The position numbers and the translations under genes were made by a program. From assembly GCF_029581355.1 (NCBI RefSeq), contig NZ_CP120849.1:5364501-5428500 (forward strand): DNA of 64,000 nucleotides, given 5' to 3'. Positions 51,830 to 60,571 of this stretch are shown in pieces. The notes under the pieces were generated by a model. That model ran no database searches. It saw nothing but the letters and a program-made list of their open reading frames with translations, and had not been told where the DNA came from. Source of the DNA: Parabacteroides chongii. GTDB lineage: Bacteria; Bacteroidota; Bacteroidia; Bacteroidales; Tannerellaceae. How positions within the stretch are numbered: the stretch's first letter is position 1; each line of letters starts with the position of its first letter.

Positions 51830-51837
51830 CAAATATA
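51830..51837 (-). promoter_or_regulatory. -7 element for GH92
   Basis: TATATTTG on the minus strand, 25 bp upstream of the ATG; the region upstream is the tatC terminator. Confidence 0.5.
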
Positions 51838-51841
51838 CAAA

Positions 51842-51877
51842 AAAAGAGACGTAACATTTAAACATGTACGTCTCTTT
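51842..51877 (-). terminator. tatAC terminator
   Basis: AAAAGAGACGT (51842-51852) pairs with ACGTCTCTTT (51868-51877) and is followed on the minus strand by a T-run. Confidence 0.9.
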
Positions 51878-51907
51878 CTATAACTAATTTCTAATGTCTA
51901 TGGTTTA

Positions 51908-52768
51908 TTAACCTTCGTTTTCTTCTTCGTCTTCTTCATCCGGCTGCTCTACCGGGGCTTTTCTTACAAAGAATGCACTTAATTCATACAATCCGTATAA
52001 TGGGAAGAATACGACACTCAGTGTAAACGGATCGCTACTCGGAGTAATGAATGCTGCAGCAACCAGCAATCCGACAATAGCATGTCGTCTGTACTTATGG
52101 AAAAATCCTCTGTGCAACAATCCCAGCTTCGACAGCAACCACGAAACCAACGGCATTTCAAAAACAATTCCCATCACGAAGATCAGCATAAGGAAGTTAT
52201 CCATATACGAATCCAAAGAGACCTGTTCTGTAATATTAGCACTCAATTGGTACGTTGCCAGGAAACGGAGTGTCATCGGGAATACCATAAAATAACCTAC
52301 GGCACATCCCAAGAAAAACATGATCGTTCCGAAAAAGAATACCCATCTGATATTTTTCTTCTCGTTTTCATATAAAGCCGGACTGATGAATCTCCACACC
52401 TCATACATCAGATAAGGGAAAGTCAATACAAGGGCCAGCCAAAATGAGGTGGTCATGTGAGTGAAGAACTGAGATGCCAGTTTGATATTCACGATATCTA
52501 CGTGAAAAGTATCATTACAGAAATCAGGCAGTACATCAAACCAAGGACTTATATCGATAAGCCACTTGTTCAATTCACACAACCAACGGTAAAGAATAAA
52601 ATCAGCATAGCATGGAGCCATGATAACGTGATCGAAAAGATCACGCATAAAGGCAAAACTACCGATAGCAAAAACAAAGAGCGCTAGAATAGAACGGAAT
52701 AAAGTCCAACGAAGTTCCTCCAGGTGGTCCCAGAATGACATTTCATCTTGTTCCAATTCTTCTTCCAT
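51908..52768 (-). CDS. tatC: Twin-arginine translocase subunit TatC
   Basis: The 286-residue protein has the TatC start (EMSFWDHLEELRWTLFRSI, with the conserved HLEELR that contributes to signal-peptide recognition), six membrane helices and the FFLGCAVGYFMVFP helix, and an acidic tail (about 270-286, PDEEDEEENEG). It forms the receptor of the Tat system for folded, cofactor-bearing proteins. The gene starts 3 bp after the tatA stop, so they are one unit. Compared with E. coli the N-terminal half has a longer periplasmic loop (about 45-100), a common Bacteroidetes trait. Confidence 0.96.
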   Translation of the reverse strand: MEEELEQDEMSFWDHLEELRWTLFRSILALFVFAIGSFAFMRDLFDHVIMAPCYADFILYRWLCELNKWLIDISPWFDVLPDFCNDTFHVDIVNIKLASQFFTHMTTSFWLALVLTFPYLMYEVWRFISPALYENEKKNIRWVFFFGTIMFFLGCAVGYFMVFPMTLRFLATYQLSANITEQVSLDSYMDNFLMLIFVMGIVFEMPLVSWLLSKLGLLHRGFFHKYRRHAIVGLLVAAAFITPSSDPFTLSVVFFPLYGLYELSAFFVRKAPVEQPDEEDEEENEG

Positions 52769-52771
52769 TTC

Positions 52772-52966
52772 CTATTTCTTATCGTTGTCGTCCAGCTTAA
52801 TGTCGTCTTCCAAACCTTTTACACCGTCTTTAAAGTTCTTTACTCCTTTACCAATACCTTTCATCAGTTCAGGAATTTTCTTACCACCGAAAAGTAACAA
52901 CACAACAATGGCGATAATAACAATTTCGCCTGTACCTAAATTTCCTAAAAATAGTAATTCGTTCAT
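52772..52966 (-). CDS. tatA: Twin-arginine translocase subunit TatA/E
   Basis: The 64-residue protein has one membrane helix (about 12-24), the FGG hinge and the amphipathic helix [20 protein letters not shown], followed by a charged tail. It forms the translocation pore with TatC. No tatB gene is beside it, so this is a minimal TatA-TatC system in which TatA takes both roles. It is divergent from fabD. Confidence 0.95.
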   Translation of the reverse strand: MNELLFLGNLGTGEIVIIAIVVLLLFGGKKIPELMKGIGKGVKNFKDGVKGLEDDIKLDDNDKK

Positions 52967-53010
52967 GATATTATAATAATTAGTCGTTAATATTCGCCTT
53001 TTATATGCGG

Positions 53011-53018
53011 CAAAGATA
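53011..53018 (-). promoter_or_regulatory. -7 element for tatAC
   Basis: TATCTTTG on the minus strand, 45 bp upstream of the tatA ATG; the -33 is weak. Confidence 0.5.
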
Positions 53019-53058
53019 CTATTTGTAACGAATAGTCACTCCATTATTCTAAATTTAT

Positions 53059-53066
53059 TACCTTTG
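53059..53066 (+). promoter_or_regulatory. -7 element for fabD
   Basis: TACCTTTG, 41 bp upstream of the fabD ATG; no clear TTG at -33. Confidence 0.5.
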
Positions 53067-53106
53067 CACCGTCTTAAAAAACTGAAATTAGAAAAAGATT
53101 AGAAAG

Positions 53107-53988
53107 ATGAAAGCTTATGTATTTCCCGGTCAGGGTGCACAGTTTGTCGGAATGGGAAAAGACCTTTACGATAACAATCCCCTTGCAAAAGAGATGTTTG
53201 AGAAAGCAAACGAAATTCTCGGTTTCCGCATCACAGACCTTATGTTCGCAGGGACAGACGAAGATCTGAGACAAACAAAGGTTACGCAACCTGCCATATT
53301 CTTACACTCGGTTATCCTCGCCAAAACATTAGGCGACCAGTTTAAACCGGATATGACGGCCGGTCACTCCCTAGGTGAGTTCTCTGCCCTTGTTGCAGCC
53401 GGAGCATTGTCGTTTGAAGATGGTCTGGTATTAGTTTCCAAACGTGCCATGGCTATGCAGAAAGCTTGCGAAGCCACTCCTTCTACCATGGCAGCTGTTT
53501 TGGCTTTGCCGGATGCTACTGTTGAAGAAATCTGTGCAAGTATTAATGATGAAGTGGTTGTTTGTGCAAACTACAACTGCCCGGGCCAGCTGGTTATCTC
53601 CGGTTCAATCCCCGGAATCGATGCTGCTTGCGAAAAGATGCTGGCTGCAGGAGCAAAACGTGCTTTGAAGCTGAAAGTAGGCGGTGCATTCCACTCTCCG
53701 CTGATGGAACCGGCACGTACCGAACTGGCTGCTGCTATTGAAGCGACTCCGATCCATACACCGACTTGCCCTGTTTATCAGAATGTAAGCACAAAAGGTG
53801 AAACTGATCCTGAAACGATTAAGGCTAACCTGATCGCACAGCTGACTGCTCCTGTCCGTTGGACTCAGAGCGTTCAGAACATGATCGCTGACGGTGCTGA
53901 CCATTTTATCGAATTAGGTCCGGGTGCAGTTCTCCAGGGATTGGTTAAGAAGATCAATAAGGAAATGACGACTGAAGGCATGCAATAA
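53107..53988 (+). CDS. fabD: Malonyl-CoA:ACP transacylase
   Basis: The 293-residue enzyme has the FabD motifs: FPGQGAQFVGMGKDLYD at the N-terminus, Gln in VTQPAIFLHS, nucleophile Ser88 in GHSLGEFSAL, the Arg in SKRAMAMQKA, and His in GGAFHSPLM. It moves malonyl from CoA to acyl carrier protein at the start of fatty-acid synthesis. Length is slightly below E. coli FabD and normal for the phylum. It stands alone between its own -7 element and a terminator at 54007-54056. Confidence 0.97.
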   Translation: MKAYVFPGQGAQFVGMGKDLYDNNPLAKEMFEKANEILGFRITDLMFAGTDEDLRQTKVTQPAIFLHSVILAKTLGDQFKPDMTAGHSLGEFSALVAAGALSFEDGLVLVSKRAMAMQKACEATPSTMAAVLALPDATVEEICASINDEVVVCANYNCPGQLVISGSIPGIDAACEKMLAAGAKRALKLKVGGAFHSPLMEPARTELAAAIEATPIHTPTCPVYQNVSTKGETDPETIKANLIAQLTAPVRWTQSVQNMIADGADHFIELGPGAVLQGLVKKINKEMTTEGMQ

Positions 53989-54006
53989 AGTCACTCCACT
54001 ATAAAG

Positions 54007-54056
54007 AAAATGGGGGAAAAGGATGGTAAGACATTCTTCTTCCCCATTTTTATTTT
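54007..54056 (+). terminator. fabD terminator
   Basis: AAAATGGGGGAA (54007-54018) pairs with TTCCCCATTTT (54040-54050), followed by a T-rich tract. Confidence 0.88.
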
Positions 54057-54153
54057 TATCCTCTCCTATTATTTCCGATATTCCTCCTTTTCTCAAAACC
54101 GAAACACGCCAAAACATACTAACAAATCGTAATGCACTAAAAAACATACAAAA

Positions 54154-54168
54154 TACGATTATATCGTA
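54154..54168. promoter_or_regulatory. Operator-like palindrome upstream of propeller gene pair
   Basis: TACGAT-TAT-ATCGTA, a perfect 6-3-6 inverted repeat, with a further ATCGTAA half site at 54126-54132. It ends 12 bp before the -7 element TATATTTG (54181-54188) and covers the -33 region, a good place for a repressor. Confidence 0.5.
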
Positions 54169-54180
54169 ATAAATAATTCA

Positions 54181-54188
54181 TATATTTG
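54181..54188 (+). promoter_or_regulatory. -7 element for propeller gene pair
   Basis: TATATTTG 27 bp upstream of the ATG at 54216; supports that start over the in-frame ATG at 54273, though it is compatible with both. Confidence 0.5.
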
Positions 54189-54215
54189 GAGACTTAAACT
54201 TAAATAACAAGCTAT

Positions 54216-55397
54216 ATGAAGGCAACATATTACAATGTCCCGACCCAACGCCCCCTTTCCGGCATTCACGCCATGAAAACAAAAGTGTTCTTTATCCTCT
54301 TCGCTTTTGTCTTGTTTGCTTACGATGGGAAATGCGCAGACACCTATCCTTCAGACAAAAACATCATTCAAATGGATATGAACAAATATCAAACCATCAG
54401 CTTCGACAGCCTGGTAACCGATATTTCATGTACCCGATTAGAGAAAAACATGTTTGACGGATGCATAAACATGATACAGTATAAAGACTATTTCTATCTC
54501 ATGGGTTATTCCATAGCCGGAAGAAATCTGGTCATTTACAACACTGCAGGAAAATTTATCAAAGAAATCACCTTCTCGGACGCATTAATAGTCAATTCCA
54601 TGTGCATTGTACCGGAATTAGAAGAACTATGGGTTGTCAGTCGTTTCAAAATAATCAACAAATTCAAACTGGACGGTACCCCCCTAACGAAAGTGTCCTT
54701 GCCTTTCCCCTGTACCCATATCATTCCGACAAAAGATAGAGAGTTTCTTGTCTATTCGGGAGGAGCCAACCATGAACGCGGCAGCATCGAAGGTCATTTT
54801 ATGGCACTGACAGACTTTAAAGCCATACACAACCTCTTCATTCCCATGTGGGGAGAACAAAAAAGGCCTTATGCATCTTATAATATCTACACAACAGATA
54901 GGAACAAAAACATCTTTATCTTCCCGGCAAGGATAGACACTATTTATTCCTACAATTATCAGAAAAAGGAACTGTTCCCGCTCTATGCACTCGACTTTCA
55001 CGGCGACTTTCTAACACTGGACAAATATTCGGAAAATGATCAGAAAATGCATCAGATCATCACTCAACGCCAATATATCTACAGTCATTACAGCTTCTAC
55101 GAAGCCTCCGACAAACTATTCTTTAAACTCAAAGGTAAACAGGAAAACTTTTGCATGATTGACCGGAAAACCAATGCCCTTTACCGGTTCGACCGATTGT
55201 TTGACAATTTCCAATCTATACATATAAATCCTTTTATCGGATCTGAGGGAGGAAAACTCTATGTACTGGCACGTGAAAGCGAACTGATGGAACATTATGC
55301 AAACATAAGATGCTCCTACCCTGCCATAAAGAAAATAACATCGTCTTTCTCAGCAGACAGGAACGACTGGATTTTACTGACTATCAATATTAAATAA
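54216..55397 (+). CDS. Exported BF3164-like six-bladed beta-propeller protein
   Basis: The 393-residue frame begins at ATG 54216; a second ATG at 54273 gives a protein that starts right at a signal peptide (MKTKVFFILFAFVLFAYDG) and may be the true start (374 residues). The remainder resembles the BF3164-like/six-bladed propeller family: an early ISFDSLVTDISCTRLE strand and blades such as NLVIYNTAGKFIKEITF and IINKFKLDGTPLTKV. The ligand is unknown; no catalytic motif is seen. It is followed after 10 bp by a second, diverged propeller gene, so the pair is cotranscribed from the -7 element at 54181. Confidence 0.72.
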   Translation: MKATYYNVPTQRPLSGIHAMKTKVFFILFAFVLFAYDGKCADTYPSDKNIIQMDMNKYQTISFDSLVTDISCTRLEKNMFDGCINMIQYKDYFYLMGYSIAGRNLVIYNTAGKFIKEITFSDALIVNSMCIVPELEELWVVSRFKIINKFKLDGTPLTKVSLPFPCTHIIPTKDREFLVYSGGANHERGSIEGHFMALTDFKAIHNLFIPMWGEQKRPYASYNIYTTDRNKNIFIFPARIDTIYSYNYQKKELFPLYALDFHGDFLTLDKYSENDQKMHQIITQRQYIYSHYSFYEASDKLFFKLKGKQENFCMIDRKTNALYRFDRLFDNFQSIHINPFIGSEGGKLYVLARESELMEHYANIRCSYPAIKKITSSFSADRNDWILLTINIK

Positions 55398-55407
55398 TCG
55401 TCTTATT

Positions 55408-56499
55408 ATGAAACATATATTAGCTTTATTCATCGTCCTGTTGTGTCTCCTCACCCTGTTCTCATGCGACACAACAAAGCAGCAACCCCTGTTGGAAGAT
55501 CTTTCTCTTCCGCAAGAAGATCACCTAGAATGGTCAGAACTCTTCTCCAGCAATTACACCGCCACCCCATTGGAGACCGATTCAACCTGCATGATCGGAG
55601 TCATCGACAAAATAAAGAAGTTTAATAACGAATATTACATAGCCTCATCCGGCTCCTCCATCCACCGCTTCAACAACGAGGGAAAACACGTCATGTCTTT
55701 GAACAAGAAAGGACAAGGCCCCGAAGAATACATCCATGTGGAAGACTTTGACATATACAGCATCAACGGCCAAACAGAAATATGGATCTCCGACTACGAG
55801 AACCTGAAAATATACGATGCCAACAACGGCTCCTTCCTCCGGAAAATCAGTTTTCCTTTCACCATATACAAGTTCAAACGAATGGAAAACGGACATCTTC
55901 TATTGGTCACCGGACAAAATGACCATTTCTTAACACTGACGGACGAACAAGGAAACATTCTTTCCGAATACTTGGAAAAAGAGGTCCCCTTCCTCCTATT
56001 CAGAGCCGTCCAATTCGTCAAATACAAGAATGAATATTTGTTCCAACTGGGAATGTCCAACTCCTACGTCTCCTTCAATCCGGAAACGGAGACTTTCAGC
56101 AGAGGCGTATATACCCCTCAAAACGATTACCTGACCGACCAACAATTAATTGAATTATACAGTACATTCGGAATTGATTTTATCCGCGAAGCAAACAACG
56201 GCACGCATCTGTCAAACATAATACCTCTTGGAAATACGCTTTGGCTACAAATCCGTCACGCCGATAAGAACTACTTATCCAAGCTAGATAACGGAAAAAT
56301 GACTTCCACCGAATTTACCTACGGCTCATTCCTGTCAACCATCAGCGTAGGCGACAGCGAAAACAGTCTGCTGCTCTATCTGCAACCGGACCAATTACAG
56401 GAAATCCCCCAAAAACTAACTGACAAGCAAGGTCAAGAAATCCAGTGCCAAATAGATGATAATCCGGTTATTGTCGAGTTTTTCAATAATTACGTATGA
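55408..56499 (+). CDS. Six-bladed beta-propeller lipoprotein
   Basis: The 363-residue lipoprotein (lipobox LFSCDT, Cys20) is a propeller of the same broad family as the preceding gene: YTATPLETDSTCMIG, then blades IHRFNNEGKHVMSLNKKGQGPEEY (the GQGPEEY turn is very typical of this family) and LKIYDANNGSFLRKI. It should sit in the outer or inner membrane, facing the periplasm or cell surface. The two proteins are too different to be a recent duplication. The function is unknown; genes of this kind often lie at or near glycan loci in Bacteroidales. Confidence 0.74.
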   Translation: MKHILALFIVLLCLLTLFSCDTTKQQPLLEDLSLPQEDHLEWSELFSSNYTATPLETDSTCMIGVIDKIKKFNNEYYIASSGSSIHRFNNEGKHVMSLNKKGQGPEEYIHVEDFDIYSINGQTEIWISDYENLKIYDANNGSFLRKISFPFTIYKFKRMENGHLLLVTGQNDHFLTLTDEQGNILSEYLEKEVPFLLFRAVQFVKYKNEYLFQLGMSNSYVSFNPETETFSRGVYTPQNDYLTDQQLIELYSTFGIDFIREANNGTHLSNIIPLGNTLWLQIRHADKNYLSKLDNGKMTSTEFTYGSFLSTISVGDSENSLLLYLQPDQLQEIPQKLTDKQGQEIQCQIDDNPVIVEFFNNYV

Positions 56500-56797
56500 G
56501 AATGGGAAACAGATTTGGTGGTAAAAATGGTAGTATAACCGACAAAACAGAATGTGCTACAGATGCCATTCGACTATCGAAAACCGAATAGAGTAGATAA
56601 AGATAGAAATAACCTGAATAAACAATTAAACATATACGAATATGAAAAAGTAATTATTTTAATAAATATTTTTATCATGTAATGTAAAAAGAAGAGTATC
56701 TCCTTGTTTCTTTTCTCCAAAACAAAAGGTTATTTTAAACACTTTATCCGGATATTTTATTTACATTTGTATACACTTATTCATCAGTTATTTGGTT
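56500..56797. other. Intergenic region before the glycosidase-like gene
   Basis: This stretch of 298 bp has no gene. It is A/T-rich with a weak inverted repeat near 56570-56600 and a -7 element at 56762-56769. No terminator with a T-run was found for the propeller genes. Confidence 0.5.
56762..56769 (+). promoter_or_regulatory. -7 element for the 56798 gene
   Basis: TACATTTG, 29 bp upstream of the ATG; no -33 TTG in range. Confidence 0.45.
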
Positions 56798-58765
56798 ATG
56801 AAAACATTAAGGGAGTTACACGCATTCTATTTCATTTTATGCTTTGTCCTTTGCTCCTGTCATACCCAGGATAAATATCACTGGAAGGATCAGGATAACA
56901 GAATGATTCTCATGTCCGGAAAAACCATTGTAGGAGAACTGAATCCATCTGTCACCAAAGGAATGAACCGTACGGATCAGATTGAAAAACTCGATTCCTG
57001 TACTTTTAAGATTACCAGCCAGTTTACTGCACTGGAAAATATCGAACAAGCCAGGATTTACCTGGATTTTGTACATCAATCGACCTCAGACTACTGGATG
57101 ATTCCTTCTGTGTCTTACAACGGAAATAATTGGGGACGAGGAAAAGAGCCAAAAGGAGCACAACAAAACGGGAAATGGCGAACTTATTCTTATCGCAGTA
57201 CTCCTATACCCGGGGCAACTTATTCGGAAGGAACAAAATTCGCCGTTGCCATGTGGAGCGATGTTCCCCAAAATGAAAAAGAAAGTTTCTCCTGCTCTCT
57301 CATTCCGGAGAAGCAAACCACTACCCATCGGCTGATATGGCCGGAAGAAGAAATGCCTGTTATGTACGCAGCCAGAGACCGTTACAAACCAGGATATCAG
57401 AAACAGGAAAAACTTTCTGAAGGAGAAACAGTCACACTGACTGCTTACCTTACTATCAGCGAGCAGGAACCTCACCATCACGCGATGCGCCACTTTTTGC
57501 GCGAAGCATGGGACCGGGCAGACAAACAGGATACAGATATTTACCCCCCTGAAAAAATATGGAACTTAGGTCTTCGGTATGCCAAAGAATACCTATGGGT
57601 AGAAGACGGTGCTTTCAGAGGTTTCACAATCGGTTTCTCACCGGAGAAAAACGGAAAATGGAGTAAACGCAAAGGGTATGAAATCGGATGGTGCGGACAG
57701 AATGCTTCTTTTGCCAATTCCCTCCTTTTCGATTACATCAAATACAAGAATAAAGAATCTTTAGAAAAAGGACTGGCCACTCTCGACGCATGGGCTAAAC
57801 TCTGCCAATTGCCCAACGGCTTGTTCATCACGAATTATGATCGTGTCTCCAACCAGAAAAACCTGAACGATAACATTGTTTTGGATGCTTGTAACCTGGG
57901 AACGGCTGCTCTCAATTATTTTGAAGCAGCAGAACTGGTGAAAGCATGCGGATTATACAGACCAGAATATGAACGCCTGGCTTTCGGCATTTGTAACTTT
58001 GTCAAAAGTGATCAGCAGGCCAACGGCGTATATGCCCGTGGATGGTATCCGAATGGACAATGTTTCTATCGGGAAGGAACGATCGGCTGTTTTCTGGTTC
58101 CTCCGATGCTGGAGGCTTTCAGCAGATCTAAAGACAGTACTTATTTTGTTTCTGCTGCCAGGGCCTATGATCATTATGTCAGCGAACTGAAAACAAAAGG
58201 ATATTCTACAGCGGGTGCTCTGGATACCTGGTGTATCGATAAAGAGTCATCCATCTCCCTTCTGCGTTCGGCTTTGAAATTATTTAAACTGACAAATGAC
58301 AGGCAATATCTGGACGATGCCGTTGCCGTATCTTATTATTTATCTACCTGGTTATGGCATTACAATGGTATTTATCCTGAAAATGATAATTTTACCCAAT
58401 ACAATTATAAGACATTCGGCGCCACTTCGGTTTCCGTTCAGCATCATCATCTGGATCCATACGCCTTATTCTGGATTCCGGAATGGTTTGAACTGGCAAA
58501 ACTTACCGGTGATAACCAATGGAAAGAAAAAGCTGTTGCCATATGGAATAACGGATGTCAATTAATTTCCGACGGGACGCTGGTAATTAACGGACGTGTC
58601 CGCCCTGCCGGTTCACAAAATGAAGCCTATCTGCAAAGTCTCTGGAATTGGGATGCCGCTCCCCGTTTTGACCGGATCAACTCATGGCTGGTCGCCTGGC
58701 CCGGAGCTTTCAGACTGGAAACATTAAGGAAGTTGGATGCTATCGATCTGCCACAAATAGAGTAG
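56798..58765 (+). CDS. Lipoprotein resembling six-hairpin (alpha/alpha-barrel) glycosidases, family unassigned
   Basis: The 655-residue lipoprotein (lipobox LCSC near residue 22) has an N-terminal beta-rich part (about 40-235) and a C-terminal helical part (about 245-640) with the repeating hairpins of a six-hairpin toroid: GYEIGWCGQNASFANSLLFD, NGLFITNYDRVS, NIVLDACNLGTAALNYFEAA, GTIGCFLVPPMLEAFSR, GALDTWCIDKESSISLLRSA and FGATSVSVQHHHLDPYALFW. Conserved acidic and aromatic residues cluster in these turns, as in GH88, GH105 or GH127-like enzymes, but I cannot name a family. A TTG two codons upstream is a less likely start. The gene is 26 bp ahead of the remains of a GH51 arabinofuranosidase, which suggests an arabinose-containing substrate. 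Confidence 0.68.
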   Translation: MKTLRELHAFYFILCFVLCSCHTQDKYHWKDQDNRMILMSGKTIVGELNPSVTKGMNRTDQIEKLDSCTFKITSQFTALENIEQARIYLDFVHQSTSDYWMIPSVSYNGNNWGRGKEPKGAQQNGKWRTYSYRSTPIPGATYSEGTKFAVAMWSDVPQNEKESFSCSLIPEKQTTTHRLIWPEEEMPVMYAARDRYKPGYQKQEKLSEGETVTLTAYLTISEQEPHHHAMRHFLREAWDRADKQDTDIYPPEKIWNLGLRYAKEYLWVEDGAFRGFTIGFSPEKNGKWSKRKGYEIGWCGQNASFANSLLFDYIKYKNKESLEKGLATLDAWAKLCQLPNGLFITNYDRVSNQKNLNDNIVLDACNLGTAALNYFEAAELVKACGLYRPEYERLAFGICNFVKSDQQANGVYARGWYPNGQCFYREGTIGCFLVPPMLEAFSRSKDSTYFVSAARAYDHYVSELKTKGYSTAGALDTWCIDKESSISLLRSALKLFKLTNDRQYLDDAVAVSYYLSTWLWHYNGIYPENDNFTQYNYKTFGATSVSVQHHHLDPYALFWIPEWFELAKLTGDNQWKEKAVAIWNNGCQLISDGTLVINGRVRPAGSQNEAYLQSLWNWDAAPRFDRINSWLVAWPGAFRLETLRKLDAIDLPQIE

Positions 58766-58790
58766 AATATTTGTAGAAGGAACATAACAG

Positions 58791-59364
58791 ATCAGTAAAC
58801 ATATTTACGGGCAGTTTGCCGAACATCTGGGAACCTGTATATATGGTGGACTTTGGGTCGGTCCGGATTCTGACATTCCGAACACACAAGGATACCGTAA
58901 TGATGTTCTCAGTGCGTTGAAGAATTTGCAAATCCCCAATCTACGCTGGCCAGGCGGTTGCTTTGCCGACGAATACCACTGTATCGGTCCGAAAGAGAAC
59001 CGTCCCAAAATGGTAAACAACAACTGGGGTGGAGCGATCGAAGACAATAGCTTCGGAACCCACGAGTTCCTCAACCTTTGCGAATTGTTGGGATGTGAAC
59101 CCTATATCAGTGCCAATGTAGGTAGCGGTACAGTGGAAGAAATGGCGAAATGGGTTGAATATATGACTTCGGAAGGTGACAGTCCGATGGCCCGTTTACG
59201 TTGCCAGAATGGTCGTGACAAGGCATGGAACCATCAATGACCACAATACTTTTGAGAAACCCGAACTGGTAAAGCCGACAGTATTTAATGGGGCAAAAGT
59301 TGAGAAAGGTCAATTAAAAATCACTCTCCCGGCTCAATCGATTGTCGTACTTGAAGTAAAATAA
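58791..59364 (+). pseudogene. GH51 alpha-L-arabinofuranosidase remnant
   Basis: The frame from 58791 to 59240 encodes [34 protein letters not shown] and [18 protein letters not shown], the N-terminal part of a GH51 enzyme, and breaks off after CQNGRDKAW. From about 59230 a second frame, shifted by +1, encodes the C-terminal end of the same family (HNTFEKPELVKPTVF to LPAQSIVVLEVK, stop 59362-59364). The middle of the enzyme, including the acid/base and nucleophile region, is missing; normal proteins have about 500-660 residues, so about 300 are lost. There is no start codon or signal peptide; a stop lies just before Ile at 58791. It was probably once the next gene of an operon with 56798-58765. 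Confidence 0.9.
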
Positions 59365-59471
59365 GCGTTAAATGTATAACCAGGGATATTTTATCGTTAC
59401 CGATAATCTCAAAGCCGGAGACTATTGCCTGGCAGTTCGGGTTTTAAAGAGAAATTAATCACAAATCACAA

Positions 59472-59501
59472 TTGTGTATTATTAATTGTTTCCTACCTTT
59501 G
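59472..59501 (+). promoter_or_regulatory. Promoter of the nucleotidyltransferase gene
   Basis: TTG (59472-59474), a 19-bp spacer and TACCTTTG (59494-59501): full Bacteroidetes consensus, 45 bp upstream of the ATG. Confidence 0.82.
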
Positions 59502-59546
59502 TCGGCAGTAATGAAAAATACACTATCTAATTAAAATAAAAGAATT

Positions 59547-60458
59547 ATGAAACCTACATTATTTCTATTGGCAGCCGGTATGGGCAGCCGCTACGGAGGT
59601 TTGAAGCAGTTGGACGGACTGGGTCCTAACGGAGAAACAATCATGGATTATTCCATCTACGATGCTATTCAAGCCGGTTTCGGAAAGCTTGTCTTTGTTA
59701 TCCGTAAAGATTTTGAACAAGATTTTCGTGATAAGATCATTTCTAAATATGAAGGTCATATACCTTGTGAATTAGTATTCCAGGCTATCGACAACCTGCC
59801 CGAAGGATTCACTTGCCCGGCTGAACGTACTAAACCATGGGGAACAAACCATGCCGTTATGATGGGTGCCGACGTTATCAAAGAACCGTTCGCCGTAATC
59901 AACTGCGACGATTTCTACGGTCGCGACTCTTTCCAGGTAATGGGTAAATTCCTGTCTGAACTGCCTGAAGGTTCTAAAAACACATATGCAATGGTAGGTT
60001 TCCGCGTAGGAAATACATTGAGCGAAAGTGGAACTGTTTCCCGTGGTATTTGCAGCACAGACGACAACCAGCTGCTGACATCTGTTGTTGAACGTACTAA
60101 GATCCAGCGTTTGGACGGCGAAGTAAAATACATCGACGACGATGGCGAATGGGTAGCAACCCCCGATACGACTCCGGTAAGTATGAACTTCTGGGGCTTC
60201 ACTCCCGATTATTTTGCTTACAGCAAGGAGTTCTTCAAAGTGTTCCTGAGTGATCCGAAGAACATGGAAAACTTGAAAAGCGAATTCTTCATCCCGCTGA
60301 TGGTAGACAAACTGATTAGTGACGATACAGCTACTGTAAAAGTATTGGATACAAACAGTAAATGGTTCGGTGTCACTTATCCGGAAGACCGCCAGGAAGT
60401 GGTTGATAAGATCCAGGCATTAGTGAATGCTGGTGAATATCCTGATAAATTGTTTTAA
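59547..60458 (+). CDS. Sugar-phosphate nucleotidyltransferase
   Basis: The 303-residue cytoplasmic protein has the nucleotidyltransferase fold: the nucleotide loop LLAAGMGSRYGGLKQLD, the PWGTNHAVMMGADVI segment, the metal-binding INCDDFYG, and a VSRGIC/WGFTPDYF region. It should join a nucleoside triphosphate to a hexose- or hexosamine-1-phosphate. Relatives in Bacteroidales often pair with an aminoglycoside-phosphotransferase-like sugar kinase; none is next to it here. Substrate is not predicted. It is a single gene with its own promoter and terminator. Confidence 0.88.
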   Translation: MKPTLFLLAAGMGSRYGGLKQLDGLGPNGETIMDYSIYDAIQAGFGKLVFVIRKDFEQDFRDKIISKYEGHIPCELVFQAIDNLPEGFTCPAERTKPWGTNHAVMMGADVIKEPFAVINCDDFYGRDSFQVMGKFLSELPEGSKNTYAMVGFRVGNTLSESGTVSRGICSTDDNQLLTSVVERTKIQRLDGEVKYIDDDGEWVATPDTTPVSMNFWGFTPDYFAYSKEFFKVFLSDPKNMENLKSEFFIPLMVDKLISDDTATVKVLDTNSKWFGVTYPEDRQEVVDKIQALVNAGEYPDKLF

Positions 60459-60475
60459 TAGGCAAAACATATCAT

Positions 60476-60522
60476 AAAATCCCGGTAGACTCATTAAAAT
60501 CGGTAATCTACCGGGATTTTTT
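60476..60522 (+). terminator. Nucleotidyltransferase terminator
   Basis: AAATCCCGGTAGA (60477-60489) pairs with TCTACCGGGATTT (60507-60519), followed by T residues. Confidence 0.93.
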
Positions 60523-60571
60523 ATCTTGATGAAAAAAGTCATAATAATTGTCATACATTTATGGAATGCTG

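Noticed and set aside
52772..52966. Missing tatB as a sign of a broken Tat system
   Set aside because: TatA-TatC systems without TatB are normal in many bacteria, and both genes here are intact.
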